DNA from: Streptomyces sp. CB02056
GTDB lineage: Bacteria > Actinomycetota > Actinomycetes > Streptomycetales > Streptomycetaceae
DNA: 64,000 nucleotides
Direction of reading: 5' to 3'
Assembly: GCF_001905545.1 (NCBI RefSeq)
Contig: NZ_LIPD01000021.1
Coordinates: 1 to 64,000 of the forward strand
The notes beneath the pieces are model-generated. The model was not told where the DNA came from. It saw nothing but the letters and a program-made list of their open reading frames with translations, and did not search any database. Shown here one piece after another: positions 8,566-16,861 of the stretch (positions within the stretch are counted from its first letter, which is position 1; the number at the start of each line of letters is the position of its first letter). Both the position numbers and the translations under genes were made by a program.

Positions 8566-9240
8566 ATGACCAGGCCGGAAGAGGACAGGGACACGATGCG
8601 GGCGGCGCTCCGCGGGCTGGAGCACGACGACCCGTCGGTGCGCCTGCGGGCGGCGCTGGCCGTCGGCACGAACCCGGACGCGGGGTTCGTCCGCCCGCTC
8701 GTCGGGCGGTGCGCGGTCGAGCCCGAGTTCTCCGTGCGCGAGATGCTCACCTGGGCGCTCACCCGCCACGAGGCGGCGGTGACCGTGCCGCTGCTGCTCG
8801 GCGAGGTCCGCGCGGAGCGGGCGCAGGCCCGGAGCCAGGCCCTGCACACGCTGTCCAAGATCGGGGACCGGCGGGCGTGGCCGGCGATCACTCCGGCGCT
8901 GCTGGCCGACGCCGACGAGGAGGTGGCCCGCAGCGCCTGGCGGGCCGCGGTCGTGCTCGTACCCGAGGACGGGGTGCCCGCGCTGGCCGTAGTGTTGGCG
9001 GCTCAGCTCGGGCGCGGCGGACGTGAGACGCGGCTGAGCCTCAGCCGGGCGCTGGTCGCGCTCGGGGAGGCGGTGCTGCCGACGCTGGGCGCCGCGACGA
9101 CGGACCCCGACCCCGGGGTGCGCGCGCACGCGCTCGCCACCGAACGGCTGTGGCACGACCCGGACGCCGGGTTCGAGCTCGCCGTCGAGGAGGCGAAGCG
9201 CACGGCGGTCTTCGGCGAGGGCCGCCAGGAGGGACGGTAG
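8566..9240 (+). CDS. HEAT-repeat protein
   Basis: 224 residues from ATG 8566, with AGGAGG (8552-8557) eight bases upstream; the in-frame GTG at 8557 overlaps that site. The protein is almost wholly alpha-helical HEAT or armadillo-type repeats, for example DDPSVRLRAALAVG, RAQARSQALHTLSKIGDRRAW and DADEEVARSAWRAAVVL. There is no signal peptide or catalytic motif, so a cytoplasmic scaffold or protein-binding role is likely. Four bases after its stop begins a MerR regulator that also carries HEAT repeats, so the two are surely cotranscribed and may bind each other. Confidence 0.8.
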   Translation: MTRPEEDRDTMRAALRGLEHDDPSVRLRAALAVGTNPDAGFVRPLVGRCAVEPEFSVREMLTWALTRHEAAVTVPLLLGEVRAERAQARSQALHTLSKIGDRRAWPAITPALLADADEEVARSAWRAAVVLVPEDGVPALAVVLAAQLGRGGRETRLSLSRALVALGEAVLPTLGAATTDPDPGVRAHALATERLWHDPDAGFELAVEEAKRTAVFGEGRQEGR

Positions 9241-9243
9241 GCA

Positions 9244-10302
9244 GTGTTGATCGGCGACGTGGCCCGGCGGTCGGGGGTCAGCGCCCGCATGCTCAGGCAC
9301 TACGAGTCGCTCGGGCTGGTGCGTCCGACGGGGCGCACCGGCTCCGGTTACCGCCGGTACGCGGACGAGGACATCCGGCGGATCTTCCACATCGAGAGCC
9401 TGCGGTCGCTGGGCCTCTCGCTGCGCGACGTCGGTCGGGCCCTGGACGATCCCGGCTTCGCGCCCGCGGAGCTCGTCGAGGACCTCATCTGCCGGACCCG
9501 CGAGCGCATCGCGGCGGAGACGGAGCTGCTCACCCGGCTGCGGCGGATCGACGCCGCGGAGCCCGCCGGGTGGGAGGAGGTCCTCCGGGTCGTCGCGCTG
9601 CTCCAGGCCCTGGAGTCGAAGAGCCCGGGGGCGCGGCAGCGCGCCGCGCTGTCCGCGGGCGAGGACGCGGCGGTGCCGGTGGAGGCGCTGGTCGAGGCCG
9701 TGCTGGGCGAGTCGGACCCGATCGTCGCCGGGGCGCTCCGGTGGGCGCTGGCGCAGTCGGGCGGGGACGGGACGGCCCTGCTCGCGGAGGGGCTGGACTC
9801 GTCCGCGGCCGAGGTGCGCGAACGGGCCGTCCGGTCCCTCGCCGAGCTGCCGGACGGGACGGCGACCGCGCTGCTGCGGGACGCCCTCGGGCACCCGGAC
9901 GCCGTGGTCCGCAGGTACGCGGCCCTGGCGCTCGGGGCCCGCGGCGTGGCCGACGCGGTCCCGACGCTCATCGACATGATCGTCGGGGCGACGAACGACG
10001 CCGACGCGGCGGACGCGCTGGGCGCGCTGGCGAACGGCTCCGCTTCGGTGGACGATCCCGCTCCGGCGGACGGCGCCACGCCGGCGAGCGGCCCCGCGCT
10101 GGCGGACCGGATCGCCGCCGGGCTGGTCGACCGCCTCGCCCAGGAGGCCGTCGGCCCGGACGCGCGCCGGCGGCTGACCCAGGCGCTCGCGGACGTCCCG
10201 GGCGGTACGGCGTCCCGCGCCCTCGAAGCGCTCGCGCGGGACGAGGACCGTGCGGTCGCGCTGACCGCGACATACATTCTCAAGCTGCGCGACACGCGGT
10301 AG
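9244..10302 (+). CDS. MerR-family regulator fused to HEAT repeats
   Basis: 352 residues from GTG 9244, with AGGAGGG just inside the upstream gene. The N-terminal winged helix (1-75) is canonical MerR: IGDVARRSGVSARMLRHYESLGLV then RYADEDIRRIFHIESLRSLGLSL. A helical dimerisation region follows to about 130. From about 150 to the end there are HEAT-type repeats (DPIVAGALRWALAQSG, AAEVRERAVRSLAELPD, HPDAVVRRYAALALG) in place of a small ligand-binding domain. The repeats may sense a protein or large ligand. The promoter at 8514-8544 is its likely target. Confidence 0.85.
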   Translation: MLIGDVARRSGVSARMLRHYESLGLVRPTGRTGSGYRRYADEDIRRIFHIESLRSLGLSLRDVGRALDDPGFAPAELVEDLICRTRERIAAETELLTRLRRIDAAEPAGWEEVLRVVALLQALESKSPGARQRAALSAGEDAAVPVEALVEAVLGESDPIVAGALRWALAQSGGDGTALLAEGLDSSAAEVRERAVRSLAELPDGTATALLRDALGHPDAVVRRYAALALGARGVADAVPTLIDMIVGATNDADAADALGALANGSASVDDPAPADGATPASGPALADRIAAGLVDRLAQEAVGPDARRRLTQALADVPGGTASRALEALARDEDRAVALTATYILKLRDTR

Positions 10303-10351
10303 TCCGCGATGGTCACGCGGTAGCCGGGGGCGGGTTCGAGGTGGGGGTGGC

Positions 10352-11593
10352 ATGACAGGGGCCGGGCGGTTCCGTCGGCAGCGGCAGCTGTTCCTCTCGG
10401 TGGCGATCGACACGTTCGGCTCCGGTGTCTTCCTGCCGCTGTCGCTGCTGTTCTTCGTCACCGTCCGGCACTTCCCGGCGGCCGCCGCGGGCACCGCCGT
10501 GACGGTCGGGTCGCTCGCGTCCTTCGCCGTCGTGCCGCTCTGCGGACGGGCCGTCCAGGCGGTGGGGCCCAAGTCCTGCCTGGTCGTCAGCAACGTCCTG
10601 ACCGCGCTCGGGTACGGGCTGTTCTTCGCGGCCGGGAACCTGGTCACCGTGGCGGCCGCCACCTTCCTCGTGACGGCCTCCGACCGCCTCTACGGCGCCG
10701 CCTGGCCCACCCTGGTCGCGCGGTTCGCGAAGCCGGAGGAGCTCACCGAGTGGTTCTCCGCGGTCACCGTGCTCAAGACCACCTCGCTGGGCGTCGGCAC
10801 CCTGGGGGCGACCGCCCTGATGGCGCTCGCCGGCGGGCACGGCCTGGAGGTCGCGCTCGCCCTGAACAGCGCGAGCTCCCTCCTCGCGGCCGCCCTCCTG
10901 CTGGGGGTGACCGTGCCGGCCGCCGAGCGGCCCGGGCTCCGGGCGGCGAGGTCGAACACCCGGGCGGCGCTCGGCGACCGGCCGTTCCTGTCCCTGGTCG
11001 CGTCCCAGACGCTGCTCTCGGCGGCCTGGCTGATCCCGACCGTCGCCTTCCCCCTCTACCTGGTGGAGGGCCTCCACCAGGCCGCCTACTGGCCGACCGT
11101 CGTGGTCGCCGTGCGCTACGCCACCGCCACCACCCTGCAGATGCGGATCAGCCGGCTGCTGTCCGGCTGGAGCCGCTCGCGGGTCCTGGGCCTGTCGATC
11201 GGCGCGGCGGCCGGCGCCATCGCCCTCACCGCGACGGTCTCCACCGCCCCGCACGCCCTCCAGGGCCCGCTCGCCGTCCTCGTGGCGGTGGTGCTGGCGC
11301 TGGCCGAACTGGCCTCGAAGCCCACCGCGGCCGCGACGGCGGTCGCCATGGCACCCAAGGGCGACGAGGGACCGTACATGTCCCTGTTCCAGCTGACCTG
11401 GACGGTGTCCTACGCGGTCGGACCGGCGGTCATCGGCCTGGGCCTGCAGAACCCCCCGCTGCTCTGGACCGCGCTGGCCCTCTGCGTGGCGGCCAGCGCC
11501 CTGGCCCACCGCCTCCGCACGCCCTGGCGACCGCGGCCGCAACCGCATGGGCCCTCAGTCCGTGGGCTGCGGAAGGAAGCCGAGGCCCCGTAG
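10352..11593 (+). CDS. MFS transporter
   Basis: 413 residues from ATG 10352 behind a GAGGTGGGGG site. About twelve hydrophobic helices are visible, starting QLFLSVAIDTFGSGVFLPLSLLFF, with the short cytoplasmic loop CGRAVQAVGPKSCLVVSN between helices two and three in the place of the MFS loop motif. It resembles drug or metabolite efflux carriers, but the substrate cannot be read. It starts 49 bp after the MerR-HEAT gene on the same strand, so it may be the pump induced by that regulator. Downstream genes are convergent. Confidence 0.8.
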   Translation: MTGAGRFRRQRQLFLSVAIDTFGSGVFLPLSLLFFVTVRHFPAAAAGTAVTVGSLASFAVVPLCGRAVQAVGPKSCLVVSNVLTALGYGLFFAAGNLVTVAAATFLVTASDRLYGAAWPTLVARFAKPEELTEWFSAVTVLKTTSLGVGTLGATALMALAGGHGLEVALALNSASSLLAAALLLGVTVPAAERPGLRAARSNTRAALGDRPFLSLVASQTLLSAAWLIPTVAFPLYLVEGLHQAAYWPTVVVAVRYATATTLQMRISRLLSGWSRSRVLGLSIGAAAGAIALTATVSTAPHALQGPLAVLVAVVLALAELASKPTAAATAVAMAPKGDEGPYMSLFQLTWTVSYAVGPAVIGLGLQNPPLLWTALALCVAASALAHRLRTPWRPRPQPHGPSVRGLRKEAEAP

Positions 11594-11621
11594 CCGACGC
11601 CCCGGACGCGCGGGCCGGGCG

Positions 11622-12464
11622 TCAGTGGCGCACGGGCGGCTGCTCGGCGGCGCCGTAGGCGCGCAGCTGGTACGGGAGCGCGGACGGGCGGCACCACTGG
11701 AGGTCGAGGCCGCAGGCGCCGAGGACGGCGCCGAAAGCGTGCCGCATCGCGTCCTGGACGGCGGTGCGGGCCCGTGCGGCCCGCTCGGCGGCGGGGGTGT
11801 CGCCGTCGGCGGCCGCGGACAGGCGGCGGGAGGGGTTCCAGCGGAGGTCGGCGACGCCGGTGGTGTCGTCGCCGTCGTCGACGGGCCGGCACGGGGCGAG
11901 GGTGATGCCGGGCGCGTGCAGGTGGTCGGCGACCGGCAGTCCGGCCAGTGCGGCGGTGCGGCGCACCGCGTCGACGACGTGCGCGCCGATGCCGAGGTCC
12001 TGCGGGCGGGACCCGGCCGGAGCGGCGGTGTCCCGGCCGGCGTCCTGTCCGGTGGCCGGGGCGGGGCCGCTGGTACGGCCGACCCTGGTCTCCCCGTCGA
12101 GCCGACCGGCCTCGACCTCGATGCCGAAGGCCGGCAGGAACTCCGCCAGGGCGTTCTGCATGCTGCTGGTGACGACGCGACCGGCGGCGGAGGCCGGCTG
12201 CTGGAACTCCTCCATGGCCGCCGCGGCGGCCAGCCGGGGGCCGGGCTCCCAGTGCAGGGCGATCAGGCCGGCGCAGTCGTCGGAGTCGTCGAACGGCCGG
12301 GCCGGGCGCAGCTGGACGCCGGGGCCGTGTCCGCCGTACCCGACGGGCAGGCCGGCCAGGAGGAGCGCCTCGGTGACGCGGTCGGCGAGCAGCGGGTCGA
12401 TCCGGGGCCCGCCCCGGGGGGTGCGTTCCGCAGCCGTGTCCTGCCGTGCGGCAGCCGTGTTCAC
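11622..12464 (-). CDS. Unknown protein made of two related halves
   Basis: 280 residues from GTG 12464, with GGAGGAGG just upstream; the longer frame from 12593 lacks such a site. I do not recognise a named family. The sequence is an internal duplication: residues about 22-125 (VTEALLLAGLPV, then LRPARPFDDSDDCAGLIALHW) align with about 156-275 (VDAVRRTAALAGLPV, then LAPCRPVDDGDDTTGVADLRW). Each half ends with a long helix (SMQNALAEFLPAFGIEVE and AVQDAMRHAFGAVLGACGLDLQ). There is no signal peptide or membrane segment. A linker rich in Ala, Pro and Gly joins the halves. The gene stands alone between convergent and same-strand neighbours. Confidence 0.7.
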   Translation of the reverse strand: MNTAAARQDTAAERTPRGGPRIDPLLADRVTEALLLAGLPVGYGGHGPGVQLRPARPFDDSDDCAGLIALHWEPGPRLAAAAAMEEFQQPASAAGRVVTSSMQNALAEFLPAFGIEVEAGRLDGETRVGRTSGPAPATGQDAGRDTAAPAGSRPQDLGIGAHVVDAVRRTAALAGLPVADHLHAPGITLAPCRPVDDGDDTTGVADLRWNPSRRLSAAADGDTPAAERAARARTAVQDAMRHAFGAVLGACGLDLQWCRPSALPYQLRAYGAAEQPPVRH

Positions 12465-12610
12465 GCCGTCCTCCTCCGGGTCCCGGGCGGCGGCCGACCG
12501 CCTGCGCCCCGAGCGTACGGCGTACCCGGACGAACCGTCGGCGAATCCCGGAACCCGGCCACCGCGGCGCGCCCGCCAGGAGGGCGGGCGCACCGGCGGT
12601 GTGCGTCCGG

Positions 12611-13153
12611 TCAGTTCCAGGGGTTGGCCGGCTGGTCGTTGATGGCCGTCCAGAAACGGGTGTTGGTGGGGATGTTGCCGTAGGCCCAGAAGGTCCAGCC
12701 GCCGGTCTGCGACAGGTCGGTGCCGTAGTGGCCGTCGTGGAACTCGGCCTCGCGCCAGCCGGCGCCGAAACCGGCCTGGCAGACGCTGTCGGCCGCGGCC
12801 CGGCTGTTCAGGCGGGAGCCCTTGACCGGCTGGCTGAGGGCGACGGTGCCCTGCGCCCAGCCGTTGTAGAAGCCGAGGCTGATCCCGGACGGGGCCGGGC
12901 TGCCGTCGACGTTGAGGCAGAGCACGGGCAGCGAGACGGACGGCGCGGTGTCACCGTTGTAGGCGTTGCTCGGGCTGCCGCCGGGGCCGCCGACCTGGAC
13001 GGTGCCGTCGGGGCCGTTGGAGACGACGGACCAGGTCATCCCGAGGTGGGTGGCCGGCCCGGTGGTGGCGGAGGCCGGGGCGGCGGTGAGCGGGATCAGG
13101 GCGGCGGCGGCGACGGCGGTCGCGGTGGCGACGGCCTTCTTCAGACGGTTCAT
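12611..13153 (-). CDS. Secreted protein of unknown function
   Basis: 180 residues; ATG 13153 has AGGAG seven bases upstream. A classical signal peptide (MNRLKK, hydrophobic AVATATAVAAAALIPLTA, cleavage after APASA) implies export by Sec. The mature part has two cysteines (VLCLNV and SVCQAGF) that could pair, and a conserved-looking tail, GGWTFWAYGNIPTNTRFW then INDQPANPW. Similar small exported proteins with this tail occur in actinobacteria and elsewhere, some under misleading flagellar names; no function is supported. It is divergent from the AfsR-like regulator, with an AT-rich inverted repeat between them. Confidence 0.7.
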   Translation of the reverse strand: MNRLKKAVATATAVAAAALIPLTAAPASATTGPATHLGMTWSVVSNGPDGTVQVGGPGGSPSNAYNGDTAPSVSLPVLCLNVDGSPAPSGISLGFYNGWAQGTVALSQPVKGSRLNSRAAADSVCQAGFGAGWREAEFHDGHYGTDLSQTGGWTFWAYGNIPTNTRFWTAINDQPANPWN

Positions 13154-13237
13154 CGACTGCTCCTGGGTTCGGGGTCCTCACTGGGCGACCGGCTCGTTTC
13201 GGCCGGTGCACAAGAAACTTCTCAACCGAACGCACAC

Positions 13238-13262
13238 AACTGGCATGATCTGATCATCAGTT
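13238..13262. promoter_or_regulatory. AT-rich nested inverted repeat in a divergent promoter region
   Basis: AACTG (13238-13242) mirrors CAGTT (13258-13262), and inside it ATGAT (13245-13249) mirrors ATCAT (13253-13257) around CTG. It stands out as AT-rich between the secreted protein (start 13153) and the SARP-type regulator (start 13332). It could be an operator for either gene. This is inference from symmetry and position. Confidence 0.4.
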
Positions 13263-13331
13263 CGTCACGACTCGCGCCCGTCCTCCACGGCGGCCGGTCC
13301 GGTCCGGCCCCGCGGGCCCCAGGGAGGGACG

Positions 13332-15380
13332 TTGGAGTTCAGGATCCTCGGCTCGCTGGAGGTGTGGACCGGCGACGGCCGACGCATCCCCTCCGAAGGC
13401 TCCCGGCAGGAGCGGCTGCTCGCCGCCCTGCTGCTCAACGCGGACTCCTCCGTACCGGTCGCCCGCCTGGTGGACACCGTCTGGGACGAGCGGCCGCCGG
13501 CCACCGCCACCCGCCAGGTCCGCAACCTCGCCGGGGTACTGCGGCGCCGCTTCGCCGAGGCCGACCCGGACGCGCCGCCCGCCCTGCTCACCGACGGCCG
13601 CGGCTACCGCATCACGCTCACCGGCCACCGCCTGGACGCCCGCGACTTCACCGACCGGCTCGCCGTCGCCCGTGCCGAGGCCGCCGCCGGGCGGGCCCCG
13701 GAGGCCGTCGACGGGCTCCGCTCCGCGCTCGCCCTGTGGCGCGGACCGGCCCTCGACGGACTCGCCGTGGACGCGGACGCCCCGGGCGCCGTCGCGCTGG
13801 ACGAACTGCGGCTGACCGCCTGGGAGGAGTGCCTCGACCTGGAACTCGCACTCGGCCGGCACCGAACGGCCGTCCCCGAACTCACCGCGCTGGTCGCCGA
13901 CCACCCGCTGCGGGAACGGTTCACCGGACAGCTGATGCGCGCCCTGCACGGCTCCGGACGCACCCCCGAGGGGCTCGCCGCCTACCGCCGGTTCGCGGAA
14001 CGGCTGGCCGACGAGCTCGGGCTCGACCCCGGGCCCGAGCTGCGGGCGCTGCACCTGGAGCTGCTGGCCACCGAACCGGTGCCCGCCGCCACGGCCCGGG
14101 CCGAGGAACCACCCGCGCCGGCGCCACCCGCGCAGGCGCAGGTGCAGGCGTCGCCCGCCCAACTCCCGCCCGCCCTGGCCACCTTCGTCGGACGCGACAC
14201 CGAACTGCGGGCCCTGGACGCGCTGCTCACCGACCCGGCGGACCAGGAGGCCGGGCCGGCCGCCGCCGCGTGCGCGGTCTGCGCCGTCTCCGGACCGGCC
14301 GGGGTCGGCAAGACCACCCTCGCCGTCGACTGGGCCCACCGGGTCCGCGACCGCTTCCCGGACGGCCAGCTCTACGCCGACCTGCACGGCTACTCCGTCG
14401 ACGCGCCGCTCGCCCCGCGCACCGTCCTGGCCCGCTTCCTGCGCGCCCTCGGCGTGCCCGGCGACCGGATCCCCGCGGCGGCGGACGAGGCGGCCGCGCT
14501 CTACCGCTCCCGGTTGGCCGATCGGCGGCTGCTCGTGATCCTCGACAACGCCCGCGACGCCGAGCAGGTCCGCCCGCTGCTGCCCGGCGCCCCGGGCTGC
14601 CGCACGGTGGTCACCAGCCGCACCCGGCTCGACGGACTGACCGTCCGCAACGGCGCCCGGCCGCTGGTGCTCGACGTCCTGCCCGCCCACCAGGCCCTCG
14701 AACTGCTGGCCCGCATGGTCGGCGAGCACCGCACCCGCGCCGAGCCGCGCGCCGCCGCCGAACTCGCCGACGCCTGCGGCCGACTGCCCCTCGCCCTGGC
14801 CGTCACCGCCAGCCGCCTGGCCGCCAGCCCGGACCGCAGCCTCACCGACCACGCCGCCGAACTCCTCGACACGGAGCACCGGTTGAGCGCCCTCCAGATC
14901 GAGGGCGACGACACCTCGGCGGTCCGCGCCGCCTTCGACCTCTCCTACCGCTCACTGCCCGGCGAGGCCCGCGACCTGCTCCGGCTGCTCGCCCTCGTCC
15001 CGGCCGTCGGCATCGGCGCCGACGCGGCCGCCGCCCTGGCCGGCGCCCCGCCCGCCGCCGTCCGGCCCGTCCTCGACCGGCTGGCCGCCGCCCACCTGCT
15101 CACCCCCGAGGACCGCGACCACTACCGGCTCAACGACCTCCTGCGCCTCTACGCCGCCGAACGCTGCTCCGTGGAGACCAGCGCCGCCGAACGCCGCGCC
15201 GCCCTGGTCCGCCTCGGCTCCTGGTACCTCCACCGCGGCCACTCCCCCGCCTTCCTCCCCACCCACCCCGCCGCCGACCACCCGGCCCGCCTGTACGGCC
15301 TCCACCTCGACGAGTGGGTCGAGGTGGACCGCCTGGCCGCCGCGGCCGCCGCAGCAGCCGACCCCCCGCCGGGCGGCTAG
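13332..15380 (+). CDS. AfsR/SARP-family regulator lacking the TPR domain
   Basis: 682 residues from TTG 13332 behind AGGGAGG. The OmpR-type winged helix spans about 1-95 (MEFRILGSLEVW to YRITL), and the bacterial transcriptional activation domain about 100-245. A disordered Pro/Ala linker follows, then an NB-ARC-type STAND ATPase from FVGRDTELRALDALL (about 285), with P-loop GPAGVGKTTL (about 320) and Walker B LLVILDN, ending with winged-helix-like residues and an Asp/Ala tail. Full AfsR (about 990 residues) has C-terminal TPRs; these are absent, so its partner sensing must differ. SARPs activate secondary-metabolite genes. Its stop codon overlaps that of the convergent regulator in CTAG. Confidence 0.85.
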   Translation: MEFRILGSLEVWTGDGRRIPSEGSRQERLLAALLLNADSSVPVARLVDTVWDERPPATATRQVRNLAGVLRRRFAEADPDAPPALLTDGRGYRITLTGHRLDARDFTDRLAVARAEAAAGRAPEAVDGLRSALALWRGPALDGLAVDADAPGAVALDELRLTAWEECLDLELALGRHRTAVPELTALVADHPLRERFTGQLMRALHGSGRTPEGLAAYRRFAERLADELGLDPGPELRALHLELLATEPVPAATARAEEPPAPAPPAQAQVQASPAQLPPALATFVGRDTELRALDALLTDPADQEAGPAAAACAVCAVSGPAGVGKTTLAVDWAHRVRDRFPDGQLYADLHGYSVDAPLAPRTVLARFLRALGVPGDRIPAAADEAAALYRSRLADRRLLVILDNARDAEQVRPLLPGAPGCRTVVTSRTRLDGLTVRNGARPLVLDVLPAHQALELLARMVGEHRTRAEPRAAAELADACGRLPLALAVTASRLAASPDRSLTDHAAELLDTEHRLSALQIEGDDTSAVRAAFDLSYRSLPGEARDLLRLLALVPAVGIGADAAAALAGAPPAAVRPVLDRLAAAHLLTPEDRDHYRLNDLLRLYAAERCSVETSAAERRAALVRLGSWYLHRGHSPAFLPTHPAADHPARLYGLHLDEWVEVDRLAAAAAAAADPPPGG

Positions 15381-16363
15381 AGCCAGCCGCGGCGGGCGGT
15401 CTTGAGGCCGGCTTCGAAGCGGCTGGCCGCGTCGAGGCGTTCCATCAGGACGGCCATCTGGCGGCGGACGGTGCGTACCGAGACGCCGAGGCGTTTGGCC
15501 GCCGCGTCGTCCGTGAGGCCGGTGGACAGCAGGCGCAGGAGTTCGCGCTCGCCGGTGGTCAGGGTCAGCGGCGGCGCGCCGTCGGGGTCGTCGGTGATCG
15601 GGACGGCGGTCTCCCAGGTCTGTTCGAACAGGGCGACCAGGGAGGCGACGATGCCCGGCTCCCGGGTGCACAGGGCGCCGGCCCGGGTGTTCTCCGGGTC
15701 GATCGGCAGCACGGCGGTGCTGCGGTCGAAGACCAGCATCCGGGGCGGCAGCACCGGTGCGGTGCGCACCTCGCCGCCGAGGCCGGACATCCAGCGGGCG
15801 TAGTCGAGGGTCTCCGGGGCGTCGTGGATGCTCTCCTGGTAGACGGTGCGCAGGCTGACGCCGCGTCGCAGGGCGTCCTCGTCGAGCGGACGGGAGGCGG
15901 CCAGGCTGGCCGCGGACTGGGCGCCGCCGGGCATCACCGCCAGGACCTCGGTGGTCAGCCGGGCGGTCAGCACCTCCAGCTTGTCCTGGATGGCGTCGAG
16001 GCCGAGCAGCCGTTCGTGGTCGCCCACCGGGGTGTCGGTCCGCACCTTGGCGTACTCCCCCAGGGCCCGCGCGACGGCGGCCTTGGAGGCGGCCAACTCC
16101 TGCTGCCGACGGGCGAGTTCCTCCTCCTGGCGGCGCAGCAGGATCTCCAGTCCGCGCTCCGGGCTGACCGGCCGCAGGGTGCCGGGCCGCTCGCGGGAGG
16201 TCCGCAGCAGGGTGAGGTCGGCGAGCCGGTCGAGGGCCGCGCGCACGGCGGCCTCGGGGAGGCCGAGCCGGTCGCAGAGTTCCGCGACCCCGCCTTCCGG
16301 GTCGGCGAGCATTCCTCGGTAGACGGCTTCCGTGGTGGCGTCCAACCCCAGCAGTTCCAGCAC
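15377..16363 (-). CDS. TrmB/LuxR-type transcriptional regulator
   Basis: 328 residues from ATG 16363. A TrmB-like winged helix is at the N-terminus (EAVYRGMLADPEGGVAELCDRLGLPEAAVRAALDRL), then a coiled coil (about 70-100, LLRRQEEELARRQQELAASKAAVARAL), a central sensor-like domain (about 110-255, with RMLVFDRSTAVLPID) and a C-terminal LuxR HTH (LTTGERELLRLLSTGLTDDAAAKRLGVSVRTVRRQM). This is the same architecture as the regulator at 33541-34608. It is divergent (288 bp) from a gene for a tiny exported peptide, which may be its target or signal. DNA binding is supported by sequence; the signal is not. Confidence 0.8.
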   Translation of the reverse strand: MLELLGLDATTEAVYRGMLADPEGGVAELCDRLGLPEAAVRAALDRLADLTLLRTSRERPGTLRPVSPERGLEILLRRQEEELARRQQELAASKAAVARALGEYAKVRTDTPVGDHERLLGLDAIQDKLEVLTARLTTEVLAVMPGGAQSAASLAASRPLDEDALRRGVSLRTVYQESIHDAPETLDYARWMSGLGGEVRTAPVLPPRMLVFDRSTAVLPIDPENTRAGALCTREPGIVASLVALFEQTWETAVPITDDPDGAPPLTLTTGERELLRLLSTGLTDDAAAKRLGVSVRTVRRQMAVLMERLDAASRFEAGLKTARRGWL

Positions 16364-16651
16364 TTCTCGACCCCTGATCCCCGTGGACGATTCCGTATGC
16401 CCGGTCGGCCCGGGCCGATCCTTCCCCCGGCCGGAACCCCTCGCAAGGGCATGATCCGGTCAACGGCCCCGGCCCCGGCCGCCCTTCGCGGTTGTGCAGC
16501 ATGCTGCCTGTCCTGTTCCTGCCCGCCGAATTCCCTTCCCGTGGCGGCCCGCGGAACGGGAGGATTCGCCGTGCGCGCATTCCCCGAATTCCCGGAAACC
16601 CAGAACTGCGTTATCCCCCAGTGCAGTTCCCGCACAGAACAGGAATCCGCC

Positions 16652-16855
16652 GTGGCCGTCCGTCCACTCGCCGCCGTCCTCCTGACCCTCGCCCTCGCCG
16701 GCTCCGCCGCGCCGGCCTTCGCCGCCGGTACGACCGCCACCGACGCCCCGTCCGCCACCCAGGGCCCGGGTGGCGGGATCGGCTGGGACAACCCCTCCGC
16801 CCGGTCGATCGGCTGGGACGCCCCGCCCGCCGACGACGCCGTCGTGCAGGCCTGA
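16652..16855 (+). CDS. Small secreted peptide with two IGWD motifs
   Basis: 67 residues from GTG 16652 behind AGGAA. A signal peptide (VAVRPLAAVLLTLALAGSAAPAFA) is followed by a mature part of about 43 residues, in which GIGWDNP and SIGWDAPP form a repeated IGWD motif in a Gly/Pro/Asp-rich chain. There are no cysteines in the mature peptide. It is divergent from a TrmB/LuxR-type regulator and is followed after six bases by another tiny gene, so the three form a compact unit. Possible roles are an exported signal or a surface-active peptide. I know of no assigned function. Confidence 0.65.
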   Translation: MAVRPLAAVLLTLALAGSAAPAFAAGTTATDAPSATQGPGGGIGWDNPSARSIGWDAPPADDAVVQA

Positions 16856-16861
16856 CCTGCG

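Noticed and set aside
7138..10662. A 1174-residue minus-strand frame spanning several plus-strand genes
   Set aside because: It runs antisense through the DJ-1, HEAT, MerR and MFS genes, has no recognised domain and no ribosome site, and is a composition artefact.
12446..16855. A 1469-residue plus-strand frame ending in the IGWD peptide
   Set aside because: Only the last 67 residues (from GTG 16652, with ribosome site and signal peptide) look coding; the rest is Arg/Pro/Gly-rich antisense or off-frame translation.
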